A model generated the notes under the pieces. It did no database searches, was not told where the DNA came from, and worked only from the letters and a program-made list of their open reading frames with translations. From Mangifera indica (Eukaryota > Streptophyta > Magnoliopsida > Sapindales > Anacardiaceae), in NCBI RefSeq assembly GCF_011075055.1, contig NC_058147.1:15252001-15316000 (forward strand): a stretch of DNA of 64,000 nucleotides. Direction: 5' to 3'. The translations under genes were made by a program, and so were the position numbers. Position 1 is the stretch's first letter. The number at the start of each line of letters is the position of its first letter. This document shows positions 24,561-36,241 of this stretch, in pieces.

Positions 24561-24716
24561 TTGATTTGTGTTTATTTTATTCTACAACTCATATCAATCT
24601 CTAAACTTCACTTCCACATCTTGATTATCTCCAAAACTTTTAGATACTTGCATTTCTTTTTGCAAATTTTTATTGGATTTGTGAGCTTTTCATGTTGGAA
24701 GTAGACACAATTTGTG

Positions 24717-27700
24717 ATGTCTTATTACGGCCATCCAGACCCATCTAGTTCTTACCCTTCATCAACATCTTCAAATGAAAATGAGTCAGCTGAGTTGAAG
24801 CTTTACCAAGCTTTCATTTTTTCTGTTCCCATTTTCTTCACTTTTATCCTTCTTTTCTTGTTCTACTTGTTCTATCTTCGGCGCAGGCGAGTTGATTGGC
24901 CATCTCTTCAAATGCGAAGCTCTTTAGAAAACAATAGCCTTAATGATCTTTCAAGGGTATGCATTTGATTTTGCTATGGAGGGTTTTTTTTTTTTTTTGG
25001 TTAAAGTATTTATGTTATTTTTGTGTATTTAACTATGTTTGGATTGTTCTTCGTTTTGGTTCTTAGCAGGCTGAAATGGGCTTGAAGAAAGAATTGAGAG
25101 AGATGTTGCCTATTATCATATATAAAGAGAGCTTCTCTATCAAAGATATACAGTGAGTGAACTTTCCATAAATTATGTTGATTTTAATCATCCCACTTGT
25201 TAAGGCGTTTTAAGTAACCTGAAGAAATGGTTATGGGGGCCGCTGGCTTGTGGGATCAATCAGAGAGTTAAGAAGGAAAGGAAAGGATAAGGCAGTTCTT
25301 AGAAAATTCTTAGATTGTTTGATTATTACTTAGGTTATATGTTGGGATGTACTGAGGTTTTGCATGATTTTGTTTTAATAGTTGTGAGTGTGTTATTGTG
25401 CTTTTCATTGGATCATCTTCGGAACAGCAACATTAAGGTTTTTGAAAAATTGGATATCTTGAAATTAATAATCCTATTTCATACCTTAATTGGTGACCTA
25501 AATAAACAAAGGATGAAATTGAAATTTGAAATGGAAATAGACCAATGAATCAATTGATCAAAGTATTCGTGATGTATATTCTCATGAATTAAATGAACAA
25601 AGTTTTTGTTGTGTATTGACCTGTGAATTGCATGATCAAAGTATTTCCAGTTTATTGACCATAAATCATATGATCAGTGTATTTGTTATGTATCCACTAA
25701 TGAATCACATGATGAAACTGTTAAATATCGTATTTCAAAATGTATTGATCATGGGGTAGAGTTTCATTAAAAAAAAAAATGAACACTGTGTTCAGTTCAA
25801 CTAGAAGACTTAATATTTCAAGCAATTTCCTTTTTGTTTTAGTCATTGATTTATAAGGCCACGTTTCTTCTATAATATTTGTAAGAGATAGATTAATGTT
25901 GTTATTTATTATCCAGAGGGATGAATAGTGCAGGTTTAATAAGACAAGATGTGATCATTATTAGGTCCTAACAGCAATTTACATCATTGAGCATTTTAAT
26001 GCTAAGACCACCATGATGGAATGATTCTCTAATTAATTTCTGGCGTGGACCTTGGAGTAGTATCCCTGTATAGCAATCAGTAGAAGATCAATTAACTCTT
26101 ATTTTCTTCCACACAGCCAAATCATATATCTGGTTTTCCGTAATGTCACTTGAACCAATTGGATTTGCCTGTGTGATAGACTTAGTTATAGTGTGCATGT
26201 CACTTGAAACATTCTTGGAAAGTTACCAACGTTGAAATGTGTCTTGATTTGCACACAGATATTCAAAATTTTTTGGGTAACTGTTGTCTTAGCTTTTAAG
26301 TTAAATACATTATCACTTAGATGTTTGTGCAATATCGATGAGACAAATAAAAAGGTGAAAGGCGCCAATAAGGCTTGCCTTCAATGTTTAGAAAGAAGAA
26401 TTTGTGATGAACACTATAGATGTCACATCTTCACTCAGACTTGTCATAAAAGAAAAAGTTGTATGTTTGAATATCATACTTATACAACCATTTATAATGT
26501 TCTAATTATAGTTAGTCTTTAATATAAACCTTAGGAGAATCATACCTCAAAAGCTAGCTATTGAGATAGGAGAACCAAAGTCATATAAATCCCACACTAG
26601 TTGTCCATACTTTCTAATGTGACATCTAAGTCCTATACCTTGCACATGAGATCCTAACATGTCACTATGCTTCGCAGTCTCTGCCCCCACACTTGCTAGC
26701 TGTGCGTCAACTCCCTACTGGCCCAGACGAGCACTGCAATGTTTGCATCACTACCTGCGTCTAGGGCTGGATACGAGCCGAGCCCAAACAGGGCCCAGCT
26801 CGTTTTCGGCTCATTTTCAGTGAGCCCAAGCTCGGGCTCGCCGAGCTCGCTAAACATATGTTCGTGTTCGGCTCGTTTCATAATTTTAGTGTTCGGGTTT
26901 GTGTGTTAGGGCTCGGGTTCGCTTTGAGCTCGTATTTCAAGGAACAAATGATGTCGTTTTTTGCTTAAAATTATGTTTTTTTATTTGAGTGAGTGGCTCG
27001 CTTAACTGGTGTTCGGATTCGGGCTCGTATTCGTTTTTTGCTTAAAATTCAGGCTTGCATTCGGGCAAGGCAAGCTCGGGTTCGGGTTCGGGCTCGGGCT
27101 CGTTCGAGCAAAGCTCGTTTCGAGCCCGAACAAGCTCGCTTCGAATCCAGCCCTACCTGCATCACACGATTGCAACTAGGAAACATAGTGATGATTCTGA
27201 TACTAAATGATATGAATCTTAGAAGAATCGCATTTCAAAAGTTAGCTATTAAGATGGGAGAGCTCAAAGCCATATAAACCCCATATTGGTTACCCATACT
27301 TTACAATATGGGATTCAAGTCTCATATCTTGCACTTGGGATCCTAATAGTCTCTTAGTTTTTTCTGAAATTAGAGTAGTTTTCCATATATAATTATACAA
27401 TGTAAATATCTGCCTCAAGGAATCTTCTAATATGAATTTATGGGCGCAGGGAAATGAATTTGCTATTTGTCTATTTTAACATTTTAAGAGTACATGTAAA
27501 ATCAGTAAACATGAATAGGGAAATCAAAGCTTTCACTTTTTCAGCTGTCTCTTAACTAAGGAGACTTCTATTACTGTTATAGATGTTCAGTTTGTCTTGC
27601 GGACTACCTAGCAGAAGATAAACTTCAACAGATACCTGCATGTGGTCATGCATTCCACATGGATTGCATTGACCACTGGCTTGCCACCCACACCACTTGC

Positions 27701-28015
27701 CCACTATGCCGTCTTTCCCTCATTCCTTCTGCTAAAGCTCCTATTGAATCACCTGACACCCAAGAAGGAACTAGTCAAGAATCTTCCTTGACAGAGAACG
27801 GTGATGGAGCGTCTGATCAACCTATTTCTGAAGCTTGTGAAGAAACACGAGCTATAGAACATCCTGAGTCAAGGAATAGAAATGCAGGAGCCATTGAAAA
27901 CAATTCTGAAGTAGAGGAAACTTCTCAATGTTTTGATCAAGGAACTGAGTTTCAGGATACAAGGAATGAAACTGAAAATGATGACCATAGCAGACGGATC
28001 CCTGGTAAGCTGTAG
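24717..28015 (+). CDS. RING-H2 finger E3 ubiquitin ligase, ATL family (ATL7-like)
   Basis: A membrane-anchored RING-type ubiquitin ligase that would pass ubiquitin from an E2 enzyme to target proteins. Exons: 24717-24956, 25070-25152 and 27583-28015, all with GT-AG borders; together they encode 251 residues. After a polar N-terminus, residues 32-54 form one membrane segment followed by RRRR. The ATL-type GLKKELREMLP follows (84-94). The RING-H2 domain spans 109-150: CSVC, CGH, the second His at 133, C136, then CPLC, with all eight zinc ligands present. The acidic Ser/Glu-rich tail is probably disordered. ATG 24717 is preferred because it starts the acidic/polar leader just before the membrane helix. 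A donor at 28005 gives an alternative end (see findings). The partner proteins are unknown. Confidence 0.92.
24957..25069 (+). other. Intron 1 of the RING-H2 gene
   Basis: 113 bp, donor gtatgc after AGG (phase 0), acceptor cttagcag before GCT GAA ATG. A T run lies inside. It separates the membrane segment from the GL(D) motif. Confidence 0.88.
25545..25722. repeat. 39-bp minisatellite, about 4.5 copies
   Basis: Units start near 25545, 25584, 25623, 25662 and 25700 with words like atgaatcacatgatcaaagt. The copies are diverged (roughly 70-80% by eye). Confidence 0.75.
26524..26660. repeat. Dispersed 135-bp repeat, copy 1
   Basis: The segment from ataaaccttaggagaatcat to gagatcctaa matches 27212-27346 at about three quarters of positions in the same orientation. 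It has no coding potential. It is probably a piece of an unclassified plant repeat. Confidence 0.75.
26762..27155. mobile_element. Non-autonomous hAT element (394 bp) in intron 2 of the RING-H2 gene
   Basis: Left end tagggctggatacgagccg; right end on the minus strand tagggctggattcgaagcg. Flanks are cctgcgtc (26754-26761) and cctgcatc (27156-27163), an 8-bp duplication with one mismatch. The subterminal sequence is rich in gctcggg and gagctcg words. There is no transposase. Confidence 0.9.
27212..27346. repeat. Dispersed 135-bp repeat, copy 2
   Basis: Partner of 26524-26660 in the same orientation (atgaatcttagaagaatcgc to gggatcctaa). The hAT element lies between the two copies. Confidence 0.75.
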
Positions 28016-28615
28016 TTCCTTCTAAACTTGCTTAGTCAATATCATTACCATATGTTCTTTGTAAGATCTATTTTATAATTTAGTTATTTGCTTGACAAGT
28101 GCAATTTCATTAATTGACAAGCTTGATTGTTCTGCATTCTGCCTTACACACATAAGTTATTCTGATTCTGAATATGAATATGATGTTGAGTTTTTAACAA
28201 ACACAGAATATTGTCGAAGTCAAATTTCATCAGGAACTGATTAAATAATCCAATGTCTTTATTTTTAATTGATTGAACTGAGTGTAAGTTAGCCGGAATG
28301 CATGTACTAAGTTAGAGTAGCCGTAGTCACTAATTGATTTGTAGAAAGATCATCATATTGAGAGCCTTGATTTGTTTAGTTACTAATTTATCATCTCTCT
28401 AGTTATTTATTTATATTAGTCTGAACCAGCAACAAGGTTCACTTTCAATATAAGTTAAGAGTAGCCATAAGCTTCGTTTTCTTTTTTGTTACTGATCAGT
28501 GGTAAGCTGTGAAAACCTTCTAATTTCTTTATTTATATGTTAAGCCATGCAAAACTTTAATCAATTTGTATGAAACATCGTAGTTGGCTGACATATTTTG
28601 CTCATGTTTGAACAG

Positions 28616-28870
28616 CTTAAGATAAGACTATAACAATCAGGTCACAATGATGAAGCCTAATGCCATCGTGTTGCACCTCTATTCTTCTTACAAAACCAGT
28701 TGAATAGCATGAAGCTTCTGAGTTGACAAATTCTTGTTTGCCAACTAAATGTAATGAACAAATGATCGCACAGCCAAAATTTCCTTCGTCTCCCTTGTTG
28801 CTGTCACCTCAGGCTCAAGGAACTTGTCAATGACAAGGATTTTCAAAGAAAGTTCATGATGAGAATGAAA
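28616..28870 (+). other. Possible alternative last exon / 3' UTR of the RING-H2 gene
   Basis: A good acceptor (catgtttgaacag) ends at 28615. Joining exon 3 at 28004 to 28616 gives codon GCT and then TAA at 28618-28620, so a spliced mRNA would encode 249 residues ending in Ala, followed by 3' UTR. The downstream border is a guess. Confidence 0.45.
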
Positions 28871-29382
28871 CAAAAGAGCAAAGAATGGATGTTCATGGTT
28901 GAATTTGGTTTATCAATGTTGTTTTGTTTAATTTAATATTTATAGTAACTCTGCAATGTTCTATTGCATTTGACTTGGAACTCCCGATTATAAAGAGTAC
29001 ATTGAGAAGGTTCTGTTGAAATTGTAATTTGAGAAACATAGTTGAATATGGAATATTTATTGAATCTAGTTTAAACTTGCTGAAACATTTGATCTTCAAT
29101 TCAGCTTAGGTTGTTCATACTCAATCACTCATCATTATTTTATGTGAAAGCTATAAAAGTCTATGTTAAAAAAAACTTAATTCAGGAAGCAAAGAGATAG
29201 CTAAGAGATGTTATTCTTCTACAATGTAACATTTTTTAGCATGTAAGTACAATCAGCACAACAATTATGCGGGTATTGTCCAAATGTACAAGATGGATAC
29301 CTGGATCCACTATTTAAAACATTATTAAGAACAACGATTAGTAACACACCCACAAATTGAGCATTCAATGCCACATGCAAAA
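28871..29382. other. Intergenic space between converging genes
   Basis: AT-rich, without a coding signal. It should contain the polyadenylation regions of both converging genes; I cannot place the sites. Confidence 0.45.
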
Positions 29383-30614
29383 TTAACCAACTCTTGGATC
29401 AGCCAACTGATTCCTTGACTCACAGAAGAGTCTAACAGTTTGATAGATCAAAGAAGGTTCAGCCATTGCGCCATTTCCATAATCCCCGCAAGCTAGCTTT
29501 TTTGTGACCGGTGGGATGAGAGAAATTCCGAGTTCATCAATGGACATAAGGTGCCGCTCTGTGAAAGGATTTTTCCACATGAAAGTGTTCATAGCAGGTG
29601 CAACAAAAAGTGGTTTGCTATAGTCCCATGCTCGCACAACACATGTCAGCAGATTGTCACACAATCCTCCAGCTATCTGCAATGCACATGCAAAATAGAA
29701 TACAAAAACAGCCAAATGAAGCCACTCCCAGCAGGTACATTGGATTGTGACCATAAAATCATACTATTTACAGCTCAAGACCAAACGTATGGTCATATAA
29801 GATACTAGTTTATCACTCAGCAAAAGCAGTCCTTCCAGATTTTGTTTTATCTCCTAAACAGGAGCCCGCAGAAATCTGCTCGGTGGCTTCATTCCTTTAA
29901 TTTTGAAAATTCATCATAAATAATTTTAATTACAACTTTCAATTCATTATGCCAACTTAATGATTGGAACTGAAATGAGCATGCTTAAACCATTCTAGAG
30001 ATCACAAAGCATGCTGTGAGACATTGATATGCTCTGTGAGAGAAATTATAGAAACCAACACATTCAAAAATAACAGATAAAAACTTCAAAAAACAGTGAA
30101 TTTACTTCTGACTATTATGTCAGAATCTGTTTCTTTCTCATTCTATTGATTGTGATATGCTCTCCTAACAGATCCTAGTGCCAAGCAAAACATAATCCAT
30201 AACTTTTACAAAAAGAAGAAAACATAATACATACTATGGGAAATAAGAATTCTATGATTTAAAAAGAATTACCTTGCCAAGTGTGTTGGCAGACAATGGG
30301 GCTATAACCATTATATCAGCCCAGCGGCGGAGCTCAATGTGTAGTACACTATCACCTATTTTGTTCCAGCTGGACCATTCATCCTCATCAGTATAAAAAA
30401 TAACCTCCTTAGGAAGTGATGCTCGATCAATGAAGTGCAGAGAGGCCTTTGTGGCCACTGCTCTTACTTCTGCCCACTCTGAAAAACTATGGCAAAGATT
30501 CCCAAACTTTATGGCAGCCACACTTCCACTTGCAGCAAGTAAAATACGGGGTTTCTTGGGACCAGTATTCATCTGAATTGTCTCCTCTGCACTCATGGGT
30601 TCTGAGAATTCCAT
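29383..30614 (-). CDS. HAL3: Phosphopantothenoylcysteine decarboxylase (HAL3-type flavoprotein)
   Basis: It decarboxylates 4'-phosphopantothenoylcysteine to 4'-phosphopantetheine in coenzyme A synthesis, using FMN; the plant enzyme is a cytosolic trimer. Coding exons are 30614-30273 and 29676-29383 (minus strand, GT-AG), giving 211 residues, close to the 209 of Arabidopsis HAL3a. Visible features: flavin-binding start RILLAASGSVAAIK (23-36), catalytic His92 in VLHIELRRWAD, SANTLGK before the splice, the PAMN motif (141-144), and the substrate clamp LACGDYGNGAMAE with Cys177. All key residues are present, so it looks functional. The first ATG after the leader intron was chosen; Met7 is an alternative. 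Confidence 0.96.
29677..30272 (-). other. Coding intron of HAL3
   Basis: 596 bp, donor gtaatt after AAG (phase 0), acceptor cattgcag before ATA GCT GGA. I see no recognisable insertion in it. Confidence 0.92.
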
Positions 30615-30617
30615 AAC

Positions 30618-31719
30618 CTATTTATAAAAAAGGATCATCATTTATTTTAAAAGTATCATAAAACATTAATGTTTAATAAAGAAGAAAATTAGGAGACGCT
30701 TAAGTAGATCTCCTTCTAGTTTTATTATATACACAACAAAATTTTCTTTCTTTCTGGGTTAAGAAACGACAAAAAGGTGTAACTTGGGTCACATTAATAT
30801 AAAGACTGAGAGAATGATTTCCAACGTTATAGTCATTCTTAGGTTAAAAGGTCCTAAATTTTTGTACATGTACACTAAGGCCTGACAATTAGTTGTCAGC
30901 TTGTCAAATTTAAGCTAACAGCCACTAGTCATCCATCCACTGATTAAAAGTTTCAAGACCTCTGTATCTAAGAATTTTCATCTAATCTTACCAACAAAAA
31001 TAAGAGTATTTCCTTTTCCATGCAAGACATTTCCTACTATTTACAGAAACAAAGAAGTCAACAACCCCATAGGTCATCTATAGGCAACGAAAATCAAGAT
31101 TCAAGTTCTAAAATTCATATCCTATCCTGCAATTCTTACTTGGATTAAAACAAAAACTATGAAAATGATTTGATGTACCTCACATAATATTTAAAAACTA
31201 TAAATAGGAAACGCAAAACTAAGTTTTTTTTTTGCCAGAACTCATCATTAAAACCAATCCTTTTTCCATTTCTTAGGCTTCAACACGAATGGCAGGTCCG
31301 TCTTGGAACGCCATCTCAACAGAAAGCAAGCGGGTGAGCAACACATTTTACAAAAGATGACAAAAACATTAAGAAACCTGAAGATTCTAAAGAAGTTTAG
31401 CAAAAATATTCATTCAAAAAATGTGCCCAGAAAAACACTCTATTATACACACAAAATCCTAGATATTTGTTCCATTTTCTAGCTGCAAAAGAACAGTAGA
31501 CAACAAGAATTAACCAAAATAGAAACCCATTTTGCGTATTCAACCAAAAATTAATACCCACAAAGAAGAGAAAACAAACCCAGTAGCAGTGACAACATCC
31601 TTCTTCAAAATAAAATTCGAAAATCATATAATCAAGTCAAAGTAAAACAAACCCATGACCCAATACTAAAACAAACATAAACAGAGAAAAAACGAAATTA
31701 AAAAAAGAGAGAAGCAAAC
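30618..31719 (-). other. 5' UTR intron of HAL3
   Basis: A donor follows the leader (ccag/gtttgc at 31719) and an acceptor lies three bases before the start codon (ag/gttATG at 30618). A 1.1-kb leader intron is inferred. It is AT-rich and lacks a coding signal. Confidence 0.6.
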
Positions 31720-31795
31720 CTGGAGTTTGTTGAAGTCTTGGAAGGGTTCAATGGAGTTTCAAATGTAGGGATAGAGGCATAGAGAATTTAGCCCG
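31720..31795 (-). other. Probable 5' UTR exon of HAL3
   Basis: Short leader exon, read on the minus strand and ending ...caaactccag at 31720. The transcription start is approximate. Confidence 0.45.
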
Positions 31796-32799
31796 ACCGA
31801 ATTTACCACCCAAACTTTTCTGAAATAACTTTATTAACCTTAAATTTTGAGAAATTCATTTTGTTACCTGTTCGTTAATTTTGTCAATCGAAGATTAACA
31901 TTGGAAGAACATAAAGACCATTTTATAAAAAAAATATTAATTAAAATAGACTTTTAATTGAGAAGGTTAATCAAACTGCCATTCCATTTACATCTCAACA
32001 CCACCTATGATTATACATTATCTAAGGTTAAAATTTTCAGATAACTTTCGGAATTTTTGGCATTAATATATTAAAAAGTTATTTAAAAAAAACCATAAAA
32101 TGTCAAGAAGAGTAAGTAAGATAAATAAACAAGCCATTATTGTAAACTAAAGAAAAATGACTAGATATGTGTTAATCTTAGGAAGGGCATTCGTAATAAA
32201 TGAAAATTGAGAAGGATTTTTTGGTTGTGGCAGCCTTTGTTAACCATAGATAACCTTTATTAAGTGTCATCAATCAAAGAATCTCCTTTCTTGTCATGTT
32301 GCCCTCACTACAATTGTTGCCACTTGATCAAGGCTTCCTTTGGTTGGATTTGTCATGTTGCCACCTGTATTGGTTGGAAGAATTCTTGGTTGAATCGCAT
32401 TGTTTGGTTTACTTATTGTTGTCACTATCTATGTCATTTCTGATAGAAGAAAGTTCCAAGTCAATGAAAATAAAAGTGAAATCCTTGATCATCAAAATAT
32501 CATCCTCTACCTTTACTCTATTTAAATATCATACACCTTTACATTTATCTTTTAATCAATTTCACCTTAAAACTAAATCACGAGAAAGAACATGTGTATG
32601 TAGGCAATGTCTCCAAATATTCAATTCATGAGTGCTACCATCTCATTGCTTTGATCAGGTGTGCTAATAATCAAGGAAAGCTCTTAAACTTCTATAACCA
32701 TAGTTGGCCCCTTTGTAATATCACTTACCCTCCATTCTAGTATATATGCCCCACCAAATCTACTTTTCTCATCATTGCTCTCTTTTTAGATTTGTTCCA
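31796..32799. other. Intergenic DNA upstream of HAL3, nothing recognised
   Basis: It contains the presumed HAL3 promoter at its left end. An open stretch at 32296-32631 has no recognisable domain and I do not regard it as a gene. Confidence 0.4.
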
Positions 32800-33300
32800 C
32801 ATGTGATACGAACCTCAATGATAATCAAAGAGACCCAATATCAATATTCACAACCAACCTAAGAAAGTCTAATAACCAGGTTCAAACATGCAAAAACCAT
32901 GACTCAATGGTTTATGAACCACGAACCATAGGTATATTAAAGAAGGTAAGATGCCAATTTTGAAGACCTCTTTGAATAACAAGGGGAAAACTTTTATTTC
33001 AATTTTAAAAATCATCAAATTTACGTTTTTCTTAGAGTAGCCAAGTTTTTATCCCTAAAGAAAATAATAAAACCCTAATTTAACTAATAATAAGTCTAAT
33101 AAGCCTGAAAAAAATGGGCTGAAATAAAATAATAGCTAGCTCAATTACTAAACATGAGTTTTCATAATAAAATATAATTAAACTAAGGCCAAATAACATT
33201 AAACACATAACTGAAAGTAATTAAGGCCAAATATTCAAAGTCTAGCCTAAATAGCATACTGACTCTAAGTAATTCAACCCAAAATTTCATCAACTTTGAT
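32800..33300 (-). mobile_element. Probable non-coding end/LTR of a minus-strand gypsy element
   Basis: It lies directly downstream (minus strand) of a gypsy pol C-terminus. It is AT-rich, and near 32804-32820 it reads, on the minus strand, cattgaggttcgtatcaca, a phrase like the end of plant gypsy LTRs. No partner LTR is seen, so the borders are rough. Confidence 0.45.
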
Positions 33301-33795
33301 GTACTTGCTCTTAAATGACTTGAATGATATTTGCAATTTTTGATAATGCTTCCAATGACTCCAAGTTGTCCAATCCTTGTTGCGCATGACTTCTAGCCCA
33401 AATCTCTTAAATCAACTCATTTAAAACTTCTTTCACTTCTTTGCTTAGGCCCTAGTCATTGGTCATTGTTGTTACTTTGGCAAGTCTCTTACTTGCTTCC
33501 TTGGTCTCCATTATTCCCCCTTTGGTCAAAAGGATTGGCCATCAAATTTGCACCTATATCAAAATCAAAAGGAGAAAGGTCAGAAAACATTAAAAGTAAC
33601 ACTACTGTTATACTGACTTGGCAAGTCTAACCTATAACATTATCATTGATTCCTGTAATCACTTGAAATGGGCTATCTCCACACGGTTGCAACCTAGACT
33701 TCTTTTGCATAGGAAACATCTTCTTACGCATATGCATCTAAACCTAATCTCCTAATTCAAATATCCTTTGTATATTTTGGTTGATTCTAGTGCTT
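33301..33795 (-). mobile_element. Ty3-gypsy pol C-terminus, minus strand
   Basis: On the minus strand the pieces read FELGD-V-MHMRKKMFPMQK, SRLQPCGDSPFQV, INDN and NLMANPFDQRGN. This is the end of plant gypsy integrase plus tail, with stop codons at two positions where relatives carry Trp. It is oriented head-to-head against the plus-strand gypsy element that starts at about 33815. Confidence 0.75.
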
Positions 33796-33814
33796 CCATT
33801 GTTTCATTGCTTAT

Positions 33815-36241
33815 AATATTATGGGAAGGTTGAACTTGAAACCTTTTAAAATAACTCAAAATTTTAAAATAAAAATGTTTGATAGAGATTGCGTAGTCAA
33901 TGATTTGGTTCTAACTAGAGAAGCAATATTTATTAAGGGTAAAGAATTGTTGGTGGATCTAATAGTCTTTGACATGCTGAATTTTGATCTAATCTTGGGA
34001 ATGGATTTCCTAGAAACATACAGGGACGAGATTGATTGTAAAAGAAAGAAGGTCAAATTTACCCATGATGATGGTGAAGAGTTCAACTTCAGTTAAGGGT
34101 ATTTAAAAAGTATGATCATTAGTTGTATCAAAGAAGGAAAAATGTTGAACAAGGGATGTTTAGGATATCTAGCTCATGTAGTGATTAAGGATAAAGGCAA
34201 GGGTTTGAGCTTGGAGGACATGCCAATTGTTTAGAATTTTTGAATGTGTTTCTAGAAAAGTCACCCAATTTGGCACATGAGAGAGAACTAAGGTTCAATA
34301 TAGAGCTAATATTAGAAACTGCACTTATATCCAAACCCTTTATCAAATGGCACCAACTGAGTTACAAGAGTTGAAGAAACAATTTTAAGAGTTACTAGAC
34401 AAAGGGTTCATTGGACCAAGTCATTCACTTTAAGGAGCCTTGATTTTGTTTGTAAAAAAGAAAGATGGATAAATAAGGACGTGTATTGACTACATGGAGT
34501 TGAATAAGGTCACAATCAAGAATAAAGATCCACTTCTTTGAATAGATAATTTGTTTGATCAATTCAATCTTTTAAAAAATTGATCTAAGGTCAAAATATC
34601 ATCAGGTAAGAGTTGTTAAGAAAGATATCCCCAAGACAACTTTCAAAACTAGATATGACCATTATGAATTTGTGATAATGCCTTTTGGGTTAACTAATAG
34701 TTTAGCTATTTTCATGGATTTGATTAATAGAGTGTTCTAAGACTGTTTGGATAAATTTATTATAGTATTTATTGATCATATTTTGATTTATTTAAAGAGT
34801 GGAGAAGAACACAAGGACCATCTAAGGTTTATACTTCAGAGGCTAAAAGAAAGGTAGTTTTATGCCAAATTTAATAAATCTGAGTTTTGGCTAGATAGAG
34901 TAGTATTCTTGGGCCATGTGGTGATTATTAATGGTATCATAGTAGATCCTAATATGATTGACTCGGTCCTAGGTTAGTAAAGACCAAAGACCATCAAAGA
35001 AGTTGAAGCTTTTTGGGTTTAGTTGGAAATTACAGTAGGTTTGTAAAAGGATTCACAAGGTTGGCTAGACCTTTTACAACTCTTAAAAAGAATGAAGCCC
35101 CTTTTATATGGACTAATGAGTATGAAAAAAGTTTTCAAGAATTGAAACAAAGGTTAACTTTTGGCCTTGTGTTGGCATTGCCTGAGGATAGGGTAGAGTT
35201 TGATGTTTACGATGATGCCTCTCAAATTGGAATAGAAGTAATTCTAATGTAATAGGGCAGAGAGTATTTAAAGCTTTTTATGGGTTATTATGGATCGACT
35301 CATAAAATCAGCACACTTTAGTTAAGGACTCTATGTCTACAAATCAATTAGGAGAGATTTATGTTAAAGAAATAGTGAGATTACATGGAGTTCCTAAAAC
35401 CATTGTGTCGAATTGAGATACCAGATTTGTATCAACTTTTAGAAAGAGTCTTCAAAGATCTATGGGTACTAAGCTAGCTTTTAGTACGGTGTACCATCCT
35501 CAATTAAACTATTAAACAGAGCATACTAATCAAATTATTAAAGATATGTTTCAAGCTTGTTGTTTGGATCATAAGGTGAATTGGGCAAACATTATCCCTT
35601 CGATGGAATTTTCTTATAACAACAACTATTAGTCGACTATAAGGATGACACCCTATAAAGCTCTTTATGGAAGAAAGTATTAGTCTCCTTTGTATTGAGA
35701 TAATCTAGGTGAAAAGAAGTTATTAGAGCGGTCTTTAGGGCCTAAGATTGTTAAAAAAGTTATGCAGATAAAAGAAGAAAAGATTTAGAGTTTATTGTCG
35801 GTAAAAAGGCATTCCTAAAGTTACTCCTTTTTAGAATATTGTCTGATTTAGGAGAAAAAGAAAGTTGGCTCCTAAGTTCATCGTTCCATTCGAGGTATTT
35901 GTAAGGTGGCTTATTGTCTTGTGTTACCTACGAGTATGGATCGCATTCATAACATGTTTCATGTCTCATTACTTTATAAGTACATTGAGGATCCAAGTCA
36001 CATTCTTAAAGTTGAGGAAATCGATTGTCTAAGGATTTATCTTATGAAGAATTACCTATTTAAATTTTAGACAGAAAGGTAAAGGTACTTAGAAATAAGC
36101 AAATCCCAATTATGAAAGTTCTTTGGAGGAATCACCAAATTGAAGAAGCTATATAGGAAATTGTGCTAGACATGAGACAGAAGTTTCTTGAATTATTTAA
36201 GTGAATTTCAAAGGCAAAATTCCCCATAAGGAGGGGAGAAT
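33815..36241 (+). mobile_element. Ty3-gypsy element with chromodomain-like end, heavily decayed and internally deleted
   Basis: The first part (33821-34096) is an open protease region (LILGMDFLETYRDEIDCKRK). The catalytic DSG would lie just left of the junction and is absent. Reverse transcriptase pieces follow at 34330-34980 and an open RT/RNase H start at 35013-35250 (FLGLVGNYSRFVKGF-like start, PFTTLKKNEAPFIW). The text then jumps near 35260 into the integrase core, so most of RNase H and the integrase zinc finger are deleted. The end (36070-36200) reads KVLRNKQIPIMKVLWRNHQI, the chromodomain-like tail of Tekay/Del-type chromoviruses. Dozens of stops are present. Confidence 0.82.

Larger units (their letters stand above)
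25153..27582 (+). other. Intron 2 of the RING-H2 gene (2.43 kb)
   Basis: Donor gtgagt, acceptor gttatag. A Gln codon is split (ca / a), and the RING domain starts in the next codon. The intron holds a 39-bp minisatellite (25545-25722), two copies of a 135-bp dispersed repeat, and a hAT MITE (26762-27155). Confidence 0.88.

Noticed and set aside
25315..25548. 77-codon plus-strand frame in intron 2 of the RING gene
   Set aside because: It lies between two well-supported exons and runs into the 39-bp minisatellite; no domain.
31397..31627. 76-codon hydrophobic minus-strand frame in the HAL3 leader intron
   Set aside because: Lies inside the inferred 5' UTR intron, Phe/Trp-rich by composition, no family known.
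32296..32631. 111-codon plus-strand frame upstream of HAL3
   Set aside because: Leu/Ser-rich with no recognisable domain, no homology that I know and no splice context; chance frame.
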